From the NCBI RefSeq assembly GCF_007830055.1, contig NZ_VLLE01000004.1:649248-713247 (forward strand): 64,000 nucleotides of DNA, read 5' to 3'. The number at the start of each line of letters is the position of its first letter. Position 1 is the first letter of the stretch. A program made the position numbers and the translations under genes. The notes beneath the pieces are model-generated. The model was not told the origin of the DNA and made no database searches. It worked only from the letters and a program-made list of their open reading frames with translations. The stretch is from Lacibacter cauensis. Its GTDB lineage: Bacteria; Bacteroidota; Bacteroidia; Chitinophagales; Chitinophagaceae. Of this stretch, positions 52,469-61,234 are shown in pieces.

Positions 52469-53209
52469 ATGAAATTTCGTTTTGTTGTCCTTTTATGCAT
52501 CTTTTCCATTTCTTGTAGCACAAACAGAACTGCAGAATGGCATACACTCGATTACGGTGTGTTTCAATTAAAAGCTCCATCCGATTGGAAAAAATTTAAA
52601 CGTCAAGGCATTGACAGTTATGTTGGCGGTTTAACAAATGAAATAGATAGTCTTTGGTTCGATTATGGCTGGTACAGTTATGACCTCGGCGATGAAGATC
52701 CATTAAAACACAAGTCTGGAGTTGATACTGTTAATGGGTTACCCGCAAACATTGTAGTACCAATTACTCCGGGCGAAGGAACCATTGGCATGTACATTCG
52801 TGTAAACAGAAAAGACAAATTCAGTATCAGAGGTTATGATATAAAACAAACTGACACCATACTCAACATATTTAATTCAATTGTTTTTAAAGAAAGTGAT
52901 ACGTCTAAAAAACGAATATTGAATACTGCTAATTTGAAGGAGCAGCCAACCGGCTCCGGCAAAACCTTGTATCTAACAAATTGCGCAAGCTGCCATGCTG
53001 TAATTAAAACACTTACCGGACCTGCACTAATTGAACGAGTAGAAATTAGAGATAACGAATGGATCTACCGATTTCTTACAAACCGTAAATCAATTGGTAT
53101 TGATACCGCAAATATTGCTTTAAGAAAAAAATTTGGTCTTGCGTGTTACGAATTCCCTAATCTAACAAAAGATCAGGTTAGCAGAATTGTTGATTATATC
53201 AGAAATTAA
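52469..53209 (+). CDS. Lipoprotein with C-terminal c-type cytochrome domain
   Basis: 246 residues from ATG 52469. A signal with lipobox near SISC (Cys16 from this start) precedes an unknown N-terminal domain (about 20-150). The last 80 residues are a mono-haem cytochrome c: CASCH (Cys172, Cys175, His176) and a typical FPNLTKDQVSRIVDYIR end. The residue three before the conserved Phe, normally the axial Met, is Cys226 (ACYEF). So His/Cys ligation, or loss of the sixth ligand, is possible. Function is not known. Confidence 0.78.
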   Translation: MKFRFVVLLCIFSISCSTNRTAEWHTLDYGVFQLKAPSDWKKFKRQGIDSYVGGLTNEIDSLWFDYGWYSYDLGDEDPLKHKSGVDTVNGLPANIVVPITPGEGTIGMYIRVNRKDKFSIRGYDIKQTDTILNIFNSIVFKESDTSKKRILNTANLKEQPTGSGKTLYLTNCASCHAVIKTLTGPALIERVEIRDNEWIYRFLTNRKSIGIDTANIALRKKFGLACYEFPNLTKDQVSRIVDYIRN

Positions 53210-53309
53210 TTGCAGCATTTCTATAAAGATTATATATGGACAGATAGTCTTAAGTTCCAGAAAAACTATTCTTTTCAGAAAAGAATTTCAGTACACGATC
53301 TCCTATGAA

Positions 53310-53340
53310 TTGCTAACATCCATCATCATTAGTACATTCG
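53310..53340 (+). promoter_or_regulatory. Promoter of membrane-anchored LuxR-type gene
   Basis: TTG 53310-53312, 20-bp spacer, TACATTCG 53333-53340 (one mismatch), 6 nt before ATG 53347. Confidence 0.6.
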
Positions 53341-53346
53341 TAACGG

Positions 53347-53829
53347 ATGCGCCGCTTCTTGCAAACATATAAACAGATTCTTCTTTATGCCGCTTCAATG
53401 GTTGGGCTGCTTATACTGTTACAGGTATTGCAATACCGGTTTGTACTGGTCAGTCATTCCTTTGAAATTTATATGTTCTGTATTGCAGTTGTGTTTACAG
53501 GCTTGGGCATCTGGCTGGCCTTAAAACTGGTGAAACCGAAAAAAGAAATTGAAACCATTGTTGTAGAGAAGAATGTGTATGTAACTACACCCACAGAAGA
53601 AGATCTTCAACAGATGGAAGCACAACGCCAGAAACTCGGTTTAAGCAGCAGGGAAAGCGAAGTGCTGCAACTGATGGCCGAAGGACTGAGCAACCAGGAA
53701 ATTGCCGATCGGTTGTTTCTTTCGCTGGCAACAGTGAAAACACATTCCTCCAATTTATTCCTGAAGCTGGATGTAAAACGCAGAACTCAGGCGGTGGAGA
53801 AAGCTCGGCAGCTGGGGTTGATTGTGTAG
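53347..53829 (+). CDS. LuxR-type HTH protein with two N-terminal membrane helices
   Basis: 160 residues. Two hydrophobic helices (about 11-30 and 40-61) precede a short linker and a complete LuxR/GerE HTH (about 96-160): LSSRESEVLQLMAEGLSNQEIADRL, in parts, and LSLATVKTHSSNLFLKL. There is no receiver or other sensing domain, so it is a membrane-tethered transcription factor. The DUF4199 gene is the next gene on the same strand, 242 bp on, behind a repeat element. Confidence 0.85.
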   Translation: MRRFLQTYKQILLYAASMVGLLILLQVLQYRFVLVSHSFEIYMFCIAVVFTGLGIWLALKLVKPKKEIETIVVEKNVYVTTPTEEDLQQMEAQRQKLGLSSRESEVLQLMAEGLSNQEIADRLFLSLATVKTHSSNLFLKLDVKRRTQAVEKARQLGLIV

Positions 53830-53840
53830 AGATTGGGCTT

Positions 53841-53918
53841 GACCTGACAGGTTGAGCTTTCACTTCAATCATCATACCTGTTGTAAAGACAGCTTTATAG
53901 TTATTAACCTGTCAGGTC
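53841..53918. repeat. REP-like inverted repeat element
   Basis: GACCTGACAGGTT (53841-53853) and AACCTGTCAGGTC (53906-53918) are exact inverted copies of 13 bp, each itself near-palindromic. The 53 bp between hold no gene. CCTGACAGG-type repeats are common in Bacteroidota genomes (recalled, not searched). Confidence 0.65.
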
Positions 53919-54071
53919 GGTCCGGAGTTTGGTCTGACGGTTTGCAACCTTACCCATCAATGTTTCCTCCCTCTTTCGTATGATTTTGCAACTCCAAACC
54001 GTATTTCATACTTTAGTATGAGCACTTTTTACAGCCCAATGCCCATCTTTATTTCCTAAAACAATCACTGT

Positions 54072-54605
54072 ATGAAAAAGAATGTTCTTGTCTTCGGTCT
54101 TATTGCCGGTTTAGTTGTTTCGCTTTTTATGGGTATTAGCATGACGGTGATGTACAACTCACCCAAAGCCGATCATGGTGTGTCGTCGATGGTCATTGGC
54201 TACCTCAGTATGCTGGTGGCCTTCTCGTTTATTTTTGTTGCCGTAAAAAATTATCGTGATAAACAAAATGGCGGAGTTGTAAGCTTCGGCAAAGCATTTA
54301 CAATGGGCTTATTAATTGCATTGATCGGTTCTACCATGTATGTGATTACCTGGGCTTTCCTGTATAATTTTTATATGCCCGATTTTATGGACCGCTATTG
54401 TGCGCAGATGATTGAAAATGCAAAGCCCACCTCCTCTCCTGCAAAAATTAAAGAGTTAACCGAGCAGTTGAATACGCAAAAGGAAATGTATAAGAATCCG
54501 CTTTATTTTATCATGTTTACCTATTTCGAAATATTACCCGTTGGTATTTTAGTTGCGCTTATTACAGCGTTGATATTAAAACGTAAAACAGCAAAAGCTG
54601 CATAA
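54072..54605 (+). CDS. DUF4199 family membrane protein
   Basis: 177 residues with four hydrophobic segments (about 7-27, 42-60, 75-97, 145-168). The pattern, with the MKKNVLVFGLIAGLVVSLFMG start (in parts) and SFGKAFTMGLLIALIGS, fits the Bacteroidota DUF4199 family, whose role is unknown. A TTG (53986-53988) and TACTTTAG (54009-54016) may be its promoter. A terminator follows at 54609. Confidence 0.83.
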   Translation: MKKNVLVFGLIAGLVVSLFMGISMTVMYNSPKADHGVSSMVIGYLSMLVAFSFIFVAVKNYRDKQNGGVVSFGKAFTMGLLIALIGSTMYVITWAFLYNFYMPDFMDRYCAQMIENAKPTSSPAKIKELTEQLNTQKEMYKNPLYFIMFTYFEILPVGILVALITALILKRKTAKAA

Positions 54606-54608
54606 ATT

Positions 54609-54646
54609 AAAAGCGGGCTGCTCCAAAATTGAAGCAGCCCGCTTTT
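54609..54646 (+). terminator. Terminator after DUF4199 gene
   Basis: AAAAGCGGGCTGCT (54609-54622), ten-base loop, AGCAGCCCGCTTTT (54633-54646): perfect 14-bp stem. Confidence 0.85.
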
Positions 54647-54715
54647 CAATCTAATCAGAATCTATAACTATGGTGAGGTAACCCACTCACCATTCACTAC
54701 TCACCACTCACTATC

Positions 54716-57700
54716 TTAATCCTTAAACAACTTCACCGGTGTGCTTTCTGCCAACTTTCTGTAAGCAGCCCATTTGCCGGTTACAAATTCGTTGATCTTG
54801 TTTACACTCTCCGTTACTGCTGTTTCAGCCTCAACCACCAAACGTTCTGTTTGCGCAGTGGGTGCTGCAATTTTTCCGCTAATTTCCTGGCGTGCCACAC
54901 CTAAGATACTTTGTGTGGTAATATCAGCATAACGGGTAATCCCTTGTCTGTCGCTGGCATTACGGCCAAAGATGGTTTCACGGATCTTCTTAATTTCATC
55001 ACGCATTTTCGTGGTTTCTTTGCGCAGGCTGTCTACATCTTTTCCTTCTGCACCACGCAACTGTCCTTCTAGTTTGGTAAGCGTTTCTTCTGCATCAAGA
55101 ATTTTATCGATTGCTGCAGTTAATTTATCGGCACTCACTTGTAAACGATCGAACATTTTTTTCTTCGCATCATATACTGCACGTGGTTGCGGTATACGTG
55201 GATCGTCTTTTACCGTAACCATAGTGCTATCGCTGAACTTACCAAGTGTTACCACCATTTTATACGTACCGGGATAAACAGGCCATCCACCACCTTGCTC
55301 ATTTGCACCGGGACGTGGTTTTGGACTGCCGGGGAAACGACTTCCTTTTGTATCGAAATTCCAGTAGAAACGGTTTAAGCCACTATCTGCTTTTACTTTC
55401 AACATGCGCAACTGTGCACCCGCTTCATCATAAAACTTAACCACAGCACTGTCTGCTTTTGCTTTACTGGTATCGGCTGCATGGTTAACAAAGAACGAAA
55501 GCATCGCTCCTCTTCTTCTGTTTTCACCTTCAAACAAACCCCAGGTGCTCCATTCGTAACCGGGAGCATTACGGAAGTTAGCTTGGTAAGCCGTTGGTGC
55601 TTCTATCACTTTTAACTTCGTAGCTTGCGCTGCGCCATTTGCTTTCGCTGCTGCACGCAACGGACGAATATCATCCAACACCCATACTGCACGACCAAAA
55701 GTTGCAATCACCAAATCTGCTTCACGCTCCTGGATGGTTAAATCGTAGGTTGATACACTGGGGTAACCATTCTTCCATTGCTGGAATGTTTTGGCATTAT
55801 CCAGGCTCACCCACAAACCATGTTCTGTTCCCACAAAAATCAGGTTGGGTTCTGTTGGATCCTGGATCATACACAAAGCATAACCTTTCAATCCTTTATT
55901 GGCCAACATATTTTCCCATGTTTTACCAAAGTCTTTGGTACGGAAAATAGTAATGGAAAAATCGCCACGGCGATAATCGTTACTCACCACAAACGCTTCA
56001 CCTTCGTTGTAACGGCTGGCTTGTACTTGTGTAATCCATGCACCTACATTCATTCCAGGAATTTTTCCACGGAAGTTGGTCCATGTTTTACCGCCATCTC
56101 TTGTTAACTGCACATTACCATCATCGGTACCTACCCAAATAACATCTTTGTTTTTGGCAGATGGTGCAATGGCCATGATGGTGTTGAAATTTTCGGCACC
56201 GGTAATATCCAATGTTAAACCGCCTGTTTCTTCTTTCTGCTGTTCGGGATTGTTGGTTGTAAGATCGGGAGAGATGATGCTCCAGGTTGTTCCTTTATCG
56301 GTACTCTTGTGCAAAAACTGGCTGCCGAAATAAACCGTGTTCGCATCGAACGGATCGAGTGCAATACCACTGTTCCAGTTGAAACGCATTTTCTTTCTTG
56401 CTTCAGGAGCAGGCGGACGAACAAATTCTGTTTGACCTGTTGTTACATTGTAACGGCCAACAGCACCACCTTGGCTCATAGCATACACCCATTTGCTGTC
56501 GGTTGGGTCGGGCACTACATCAAAACCATCGCCACCCCACAAACTTTCCCAATAGTAGTTGCGGATGCCGCCATCAATCCAGGTGTACGCAGGTCCACGC
56601 CAGCTGCCGTTATCCTGCAAACCACCCATTACGTTGTACGGAATTTCATTATCGACATTGATGTGGTAGAACTGACCGAAAGGCAACTGCTCATCGAAGC
56701 GCCATGTTTTACCACGGTCTTTACTGATGCCGATACCACCATCGTTTCCTTCAATGATTAAGTTTTCGTTTGTTGGATGAATCCACCATGCATGGTGATC
56801 GGGGTGAATGCCGTTGTAAGGAATCAATGTGCTGAAACTCTTACCGCCATCTTCACTTATCGTAACAGTTGAATGAATATCGTAAATCCGGTTTTCATTT
56901 TTCGGATCAACATAAATTTCCTGGTAATAGAACGGACGATCGGTGATCTGTGCAGGATCGCTGTTAACCAGCTTCCAGGTAAAGCCACCATCTTCACTTT
57001 TATAAAAACCATTTTTGGTTGCTTCCACTTTTGCATACACAATGTTGGGGTGCGAAGGCGCAAATGCTAAACCGCAACGGCCCAACGGATCGGCAGGTAA
57101 ACCATCTGCTTTACCCAGCTTCTTCCAGTTTTTACCACCATCAACTGTAATGTAAATACCGCTGCCTGCACCACCGCTGTTAAAGTTCCATGCTTTACGC
57201 TGGTGCTGCCACATGTTGGCAATGATCTTATTGGGGTTCGATGGATCCATCACCAACTCTGCACAACCACTGGTATCATTGGTGTACAAAATACGTTGCC
57301 AGGTTTCGCCACCATCAGTTGTTTTGTACACACCACGTTCGCTGTGGATGCCATACGGGTTACCAATGGCTGCAGCGTAAACTGTATTGGGATTGGTGGG
57401 ATCAATCAAAATACGATGGATGTTTCTTGTCTTTTCCAAACCCATGCGCTTCCAGGTTTTACCACCATCGAGTGTTTTGTAAATACCTTCTCCCAAATTG
57501 AGCGAGTTACGTGGATTACCCTCACCTGTACCAACCCAAATAACAGCAGGGTTGCTTTGCTGTACTTTAATGGAACCGATGTTGAGCAAAGGCTGCTCAT
57601 CGAACAAAGGCCACCAGGTAGCACCGCCGTTATCGGTTTTCCAAACACCGGCACTGGCGCCGCCTACAAAAATTGTTTCAGGATTGCTGTGCAGTGCATC

Positions 57701-57850
57701 AATGGCTGTAACACGGCCACTCATACCTGCGGGGCCAATGTTACGGGGTTTCATGTTCTTAAACTCTTCCAGCTTAACCTGTGCCATGCTTTGCATACCA
57801 AATGCAAGCAAGCCCACTACGGGCAGGCACTTCAGAAAAATTTTTCTCAT
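54716..57850 (-). CDS. Secreted BNR/VPS10-like beta-propeller protein
   Basis: 1044 residues with a signal peptide (about 1-23, ending SMAQ). The region from about 35 to 720 consists of many BNR/Asp-box-type repeats (SGGVWKTDNGGATWWPLF-like, GVYKTTDGGETW, GIGISKDRGKTW), forming a sortilin-like ten-bladed propeller. The final 300 residues are a helical domain with an MVTLGKFSDSTMVTVKDDPR-like strand pair in front. Such large secreted propeller proteins are common in Bacteroidota; function is unproven. It follows the CPBP gene by 77 bp on the same strand. Confidence 0.82.
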   Translation of the reverse strand: MRKIFLKCLPVVGLLAFGMQSMAQVKLEEFKNMKPRNIGPAGMSGRVTAIDALHSNPETIFVGGASAGVWKTDNGGATWWPLFDEQPLLNIGSIKVQQSNPAVIWVGTGEGNPRNSLNLGEGIYKTLDGGKTWKRMGLEKTRNIHRILIDPTNPNTVYAAAIGNPYGIHSERGVYKTTDGGETWQRILYTNDTSGCAELVMDPSNPNKIIANMWQHQRKAWNFNSGGAGSGIYITVDGGKNWKKLGKADGLPADPLGRCGLAFAPSHPNIVYAKVEATKNGFYKSEDGGFTWKLVNSDPAQITDRPFYYQEIYVDPKNENRIYDIHSTVTISEDGGKSFSTLIPYNGIHPDHHAWWIHPTNENLIIEGNDGGIGISKDRGKTWRFDEQLPFGQFYHINVDNEIPYNVMGGLQDNGSWRGPAYTWIDGGIRNYYWESLWGGDGFDVVPDPTDSKWVYAMSQGGAVGRYNVTTGQTEFVRPPAPEARKKMRFNWNSGIALDPFDANTVYFGSQFLHKSTDKGTTWSIISPDLTTNNPEQQKEETGGLTLDITGAENFNTIMAIAPSAKNKDVIWVGTDDGNVQLTRDGGKTWTNFRGKIPGMNVGAWITQVQASRYNEGEAFVVSNDYRRGDFSITIFRTKDFGKTWENMLANKGLKGYALCMIQDPTEPNLIFVGTEHGLWVSLDNAKTFQQWKNGYPSVSTYDLTIQEREADLVIATFGRAVWVLDDIRPLRAAAKANGAAQATKLKVIEAPTAYQANFRNAPGYEWSTWGLFEGENRRRGAMLSFFVNHAADTSKAKADSAVVKFYDEAGAQLRMLKVKADSGLNRFYWNFDTKGSRFPGSPKPRPGANEQGGGWPVYPGTYKMVVTLGKFSDSTMVTVKDDPRIPQPRAVYDAKKKMFDRLQVSADKLTAAIDKILDAEETLTKLEGQLRGAEGKDVDSLRKETTKMRDEIKKIRETIFGRNASDRQGITRYADITTQSILGVARQEISGKIAAPTAQTERLVVEAETAVTESVNKINEFVTGKWAAYRKLAESTPVKLFKD

Positions 57851-57927
57851 TACAGATTGGTTTTAAGAAAATGAAGTTGAGAAAAGAACAGCAAGCATCA
57901 AAATGTTTTTGATGAGAGGTAGAGCTG

Positions 57928-58593
57928 TTAAGCACCGTAGAAATGTGTAAGCCCGAAATAGCTGAGTGTTAAGAACACCGTATCAACCAATCCGTGTACA
58001 ATGATGTTGATCCAGCTGTTTTTCCAGCGCACATAGATGAACCCGAAAGCCATACCAAAAGCAAAAGTGGTTACAGCACCCGAAACACCCTGGTAAATAT
58101 GTGGTACTGCAAACAAAACAGCACTGATGATTACATGCAACACAGGCTTGTTACCCATCATACGTTGCAGTTGTGCAAATACATACGAGCGAAAAAACAA
58201 TTCCTCACCAAAGGCTGCACTCAGCCACATTAAACACAGCCATTTTACATACAATGTTGTATTTCCTTTCAGCATGGCAAAAGCAGAATAGTCTGCAGGC
58301 TCGTTGAAGAGTTGGGTTATGGCAGGCTGTACGATAAAATCCATGCTCATCTCCAGTACAACGTAAACTAGCAAAACAATCAGCAACTCTTTTGCTGCTA
58401 ACCGTTTCAACTGTAAGGCCTGTATACTCCTGTCTTGCAACCAGGTAAACAAAAACACCAGTGCACTGATGGTACAAAAGGTATACGGAAATGTAAACAA
58501 CGGTATATACATCACCGAAAACGGTAACAGTAAAAATAAAACCGCTGTCCATTTGTTTTGTTTTTGCGTTGTGTGCAGTACAGGTTTGTTCAT
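57928..58593 (-). CDS. CPBP family intramembrane metalloprotease
   Basis: 221 residues with about seven hydrophobic helices. Active-site motifs of the CPBP/CAAX (ABI) family are seen: EE-x3-R as GEELFFRSYV (Glu130, Glu131, Arg135), the middle His165 in FAVPHIYQG, and HGLVDTVF (His200, Asp204). It cleaves within membranes; substrates are unknown. It shares a strand with the small Cys-rich ORF and the BNR-repeat gene. Confidence 0.9.
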   Translation of the reverse strand: MNKPVLHTTQKQNKWTAVLFLLLPFSVMYIPLFTFPYTFCTISALVFLFTWLQDRSIQALQLKRLAAKELLIVLLVYVVLEMSMDFIVQPAITQLFNEPADYSAFAMLKGNTTLYVKWLCLMWLSAAFGEELFFRSYVFAQLQRMMGNKPVLHVIISAVLFAVPHIYQGVSGAVTTFAFGMAFGFIYVRWKNSWINIIVHGLVDTVFLTLSYFGLTHFYGA

Positions 58594-58618
58594 GTGTACA
58601 GATTAGTTGCATGTTTAA

Positions 58619-58819
58619 TTACGCTGCACGGTGGTGCATTTGTGTTTCGGCTTGTGTGCTTTGCTGTTGAAGAACAACTGCTGTATCAGCCGTATGCTCC
58701 GGAATTAACGGATACGATATGTGAATACAGCCCCTGTGCTGAAAACAATTGAGGCATTTGTGCTCACTGCAGTCGTGTGCTGCAGCAGCTTGTTTGTCGG
58801 CAAAGTGTTTTTCGTTCAT
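58619..58819 (-). CDS. Small Cys/His-rich protein, tentative
   Basis: 66 residues. Four cysteines and several His (HDCSEHKCLNCFQHRGC) suggest a metal-binding domain. It is supported by a good promoter upstream (58854-58884, minus) and by lying 25 bp ahead of the CPBP gene. No family recognised. The overlapping plus-strand frame (58558-58752) has no such support. Confidence 0.4.
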   Translation of the reverse strand: MNEKHFADKQAAAAHDCSEHKCLNCFQHRGCIHISYPLIPEHTADTAVVLQQQSTQAETQMHHRAA

Positions 58820-59045
58820 TGTGATGTAAGGTTTGGTTAACAGTAACTATACGCAAACATATTGCTGCATGTTACAGACCGCAATACAACAAGGCATGAG
58901 TTGCAAAAACAATTGCATGAATTGCTGTACTGCTGTTTCATATAAACCAGCAGTACAGTTCATGCGGCAAGCACAACAGTTCATACAGTAAACGGTTTTA
59001 TTTAAAACTGCAGCAACCAAATTTTGCAGCATAAACCTTATTATC
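58820..59045. other. Intergenic stretch with promoter and hairpin
   Basis: Together with the small ORF this fills the 58594-59045 gap. It contains the minus-strand promoter at 58854-58884, the 11-bp inverted repeat CTGTACTGCTG (58925-58935) / CAGCAGTACAG (58948-58958), and two ACAGTTCAT words. A long minus frame in this interval runs into the cytochrome gene and has no support. No other gene was seen. Confidence 0.45.
58854..58884 (-). promoter_or_regulatory. Promoter of small ORF, CPBP and BNR-repeat genes
   Basis: On the minus strand TTG (58884-58882), 20-bp spacer, TATGTTTG (58861-58854): exact TAnnTTTG. The start site would be about 30 nt before the small ORF. Confidence 0.6.
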
Positions 59046-59990
59046 ATGAAACGCTTCCGCAAAATTTTAAAGTGGACGGGTATTATCCTCTTGTTCATTA
59101 TCATATCGGTAACTGCTTTAACAGCTACACGACAAAATCAAACATTCGACGCACCTTATCCTGCTATTAAAGCCACAACAGACAGTGCTGTTATTGCAAG
59201 AGGCAAACACCTCGTGTTTAGTATTGCACACTGTGCCGATTGCCATAGTAATCAAAATGCAGACTCATTATTGCAGCTGGGTATTGAGCCCAGCTTAAGC
59301 GGCGGGCATAAATTTGAATTACCGATTGGTAACATCTATGCCAAAAACATTACGTCTGATAAAGAAACCGGCATCGGTAATCTTACAGATGAAGAAATAG
59401 CAAGAACACTTTATTATGGTGTTGGCTCAGATGGGCGTGCTATGTTCGACTTTATGCCGTTTCACAATGTGAGCGAAAGCGATATGCAGGCCATCATCTC
59501 CTACATCCGCACACAAAAGCCGGTAAAGCACGAGGTGCCTGCACACGAGTTCAATGCATTGGGTAAAGTAATTAAAGCATTTATGCTGAAACCAACAGGA
59601 CCCAATGGTGCAATTCCGAAAACCATTACACCCGATACTTCGGCTGCATATGGCAGTTACATTATCAACTATGTGGCCAATTGCGCAGGTTGCCACACCC
59701 AGCGTGATGCAATGACGGGTGCTTACATTGGTCCGCACATGGCTGGTGGCAATGTGTTTGCAGAACCGGGTAAAGACACACTCATTTCTCCAAACCTTAC
59801 TCCTGATGAAAGCGGCAGACTCAACGGCTGGAATTTTGAATTATTCAAAAACCGTTTCAGAAAAGGTAAACTTATTAAGCACACACACATGCCATGGGAT
59901 AGTTATAAACATATGACAGATGATGAGCTGAAAGCAATTTATAATTACCTGCAAACTATTGAGCCTGCAAAAATGCCGGCGGTTAAATAA
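59046..59990 (+). CDS. Di-haem cytochrome c, membrane-anchored
   Basis: 314 residues. An N-terminal hydrophobic segment (about 9-27) acts as anchor or uncleaved signal. Two haem domains follow: CADCHS (near 61-65) with axial Met in DFMPFHNV, and CAGCHT (near 220) with axial Met in THMPWDSY. The spacing and words resemble the alcohol/aldehyde dehydrogenase cytochrome c subunit family. It would move electrons in the periplasm. Next in order on the same strand are a membrane protein and a mono-haem cytochrome. Confidence 0.87.
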   Translation: MKRFRKILKWTGIILLFIIISVTALTATRQNQTFDAPYPAIKATTDSAVIARGKHLVFSIAHCADCHSNQNADSLLQLGIEPSLSGGHKFELPIGNIYAKNITSDKETGIGNLTDEEIARTLYYGVGSDGRAMFDFMPFHNVSESDMQAIISYIRTQKPVKHEVPAHEFNALGKVIKAFMLKPTGPNGAIPKTITPDTSAAYGSYIINYVANCAGCHTQRDAMTGAYIGPHMAGGNVFAEPGKDTLISPNLTPDESGRLNGWNFELFKNRFRKGKLIKHTHMPWDSYKHMTDDELKAIYNYLQTIEPAKMPAVK

Positions 59991-60011
59991 TCACGCTTCA
60001 AACGAACACTT

Positions 60012-60476
60012 ATGTTTCTTCAACTTGTATTTTTTATAAACCTGCTGCTGTACAGCGTTATCGTCAGTCAGTCGTTTATGTACATGATTGCGTTGCGTAA
60101 TGTACAGGAACAACTCGATGCTGCAGCTTATATCCAATTACGCAAACTCATCGATCAGAATTTTCTGCGCAAGTTTAAACCGGTAATGTATGCCGCATTG
60201 GTAAGTGGTTTGGTACTGATTGTTCTTTGCTTTATGGATGGATCGGAGTTTTTACGCATCGCTTCTGTCATTGCTTACCTGGCTTTATTAACTGATGTTG
60301 TATTAACCGTTAAAGGCGATTTGCCAATCAACGCCATCATCAACAGCTGGAGCGAAGAAAGCTATCCTGCAGACTGGAGCAATTACCGCAGCAAGTGGTT
60401 ACAGTATTTCAGTGGCAGACAGGTGGCGAATATTTCCGGCTTTTTGGTTTTAACAGCCACCGCAGTGTTTGCATAA
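60012..60476 (+). CDS. Membrane protein of unknown function
   Basis: 154 residues with about four hydrophobic segments (MFLQLVFFINLLLYSVIV, VMYAALVSGLVLIVL, IASVIAYLALLTDVVLTV, IISGFLVLTATAVF-like), and a DUF1772-like general shape. Starts 21 bp behind the di-haem cytochrome and may be its co-transcribed partner. Function unknown. Confidence 0.7.
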   Translation: MFLQLVFFINLLLYSVIVSQSFMYMIALRNVQEQLDAAAYIQLRKLIDQNFLRKFKPVMYAALVSGLVLIVLCFMDGSEFLRIASVIAYLALLTDVVLTVKGDLPINAIINSWSEESYPADWSNYRSKWLQYFSGRQVANISGFLVLTATAVFA

Positions 60477-60547
60477 CAGCGAAAACAGTTGAGGAAAAAA
60501 TATGTTTTACAATTCATACCGGTTTTTCCTCAATTCATACCGCATTT

Positions 60548-60578
60548 TTGCATACGCCCACAGGGCTTTACTAATTTG
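60548..60578 (+). promoter_or_regulatory. Promoter of the mono-haem cytochrome gene
   Basis: TTG 60548-60550, 21-bp spacer, TAATTTG 60572-60578 (one base short of TAnnTTTG), 24 nt before ATG 60603. Confidence 0.45.
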
Positions 60579-60602
60579 CGGCCTATTAAAAACCTTATCA
60601 TT

Positions 60603-61190
60603 ATGCGTACATCTGTATTGTATACAGCATTTGCTGTATCAGCTATTACTCTTTTTGCAATAGCCTGTAACAACAGCAGCAAAGAAACCGCTGCCGAAAC
60701 ACCCAAAGCCGACTCTGCTTCACTTGTAAAACGTGGCGAATACCTGGTTGGTATTTCCGGTTGCGACGATTGTCATTCACCCAAAGCAATGGGCCCTAAC
60801 GGACCGGAGCTTGTGCAGGAATTACGTTTGTCGGGTTATCCATCTACACGTCCCGTTCAGGAAGTAGACAAAGAAAATTTAAAGAAAGGCTGGGCGTTGT
60901 TCGGACCTGATTTAACCAATGCTGTTGGTCCATGGGGTATGTCGTTTGCAGCAAATATTACCAGCGATGCCAGCGGTATCGGCAACTGGACAGAAGCACA
61001 GTTTTTCACTGCACTGCGTAAAGGAAAATACAAAGGCCAGGAAACAGGCCGTCCGTTATTACCACCCATGCCATGGATGAATTATAAAAACATGAGCGAT
61101 GAAGATCTGCGTGCCATATTCTACTATTTAAAAACAACCAAGCCGGTAGAAAATATAGTGCCTGCACCAAAAGCACCAACAGAATTATAA
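60603..61190 (+). CDS. Mono-haem cytochrome c lipoprotein
   Basis: 195 residues from ATG 60603; the frame is open from 60489, but that start precedes the promoter. Signal with lipobox IAC (Cys20) and Asn/Ser/Thr-rich spacer. Haem motif CDDCH with axial Met in PPMPWMNY and the helical YYLKTTKPV end. Sits with the di-haem cytochrome in a small respiratory cluster. Confidence 0.85.
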   Translation: MRTSVLYTAFAVSAITLFAIACNNSSKETAAETPKADSASLVKRGEYLVGISGCDDCHSPKAMGPNGPELVQELRLSGYPSTRPVQEVDKENLKKGWALFGPDLTNAVGPWGMSFAANITSDASGIGNWTEAQFFTALRKGKYKGQETGRPLLPPMPWMNYKNMSDEDLRAIFYYLKTTKPVENIVPAPKAPTEL

Positions 61191-61234
61191 GTTTGAGCAG
61201 GTACAATTCAAACAGTAAATAACTCACTTCACAC

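Noticed and set aside
54672-54715. Repeated CACTCACCATTCACTA-like words considered as a CRISPR-like or satellite array
   Set aside because: Short, irregular and without spacers; only a simple low-complexity stretch.
57203-57874. Long plus-strand frame (223 residues) opposite the BNR-repeat gene
   Set aside because: Shadow of the strongly supported minus-strand gene; composition is Cys/His/Thr-rich and has no domain or promoter.
57897-57914. CATCAAAA / TTTTGATG hairpin between the CPBP and BNR-repeat genes as a terminator
   Set aside because: Only A-T pairs in most of an 8-bp stem and no T run; too weak.
58847-59104. 85-residue Cys-rich minus frame upstream of the cytochrome gene
   Set aside because: Overlaps the di-haem cytochrome start and its promoter region; the small ORF at 58619-58819 has better support.
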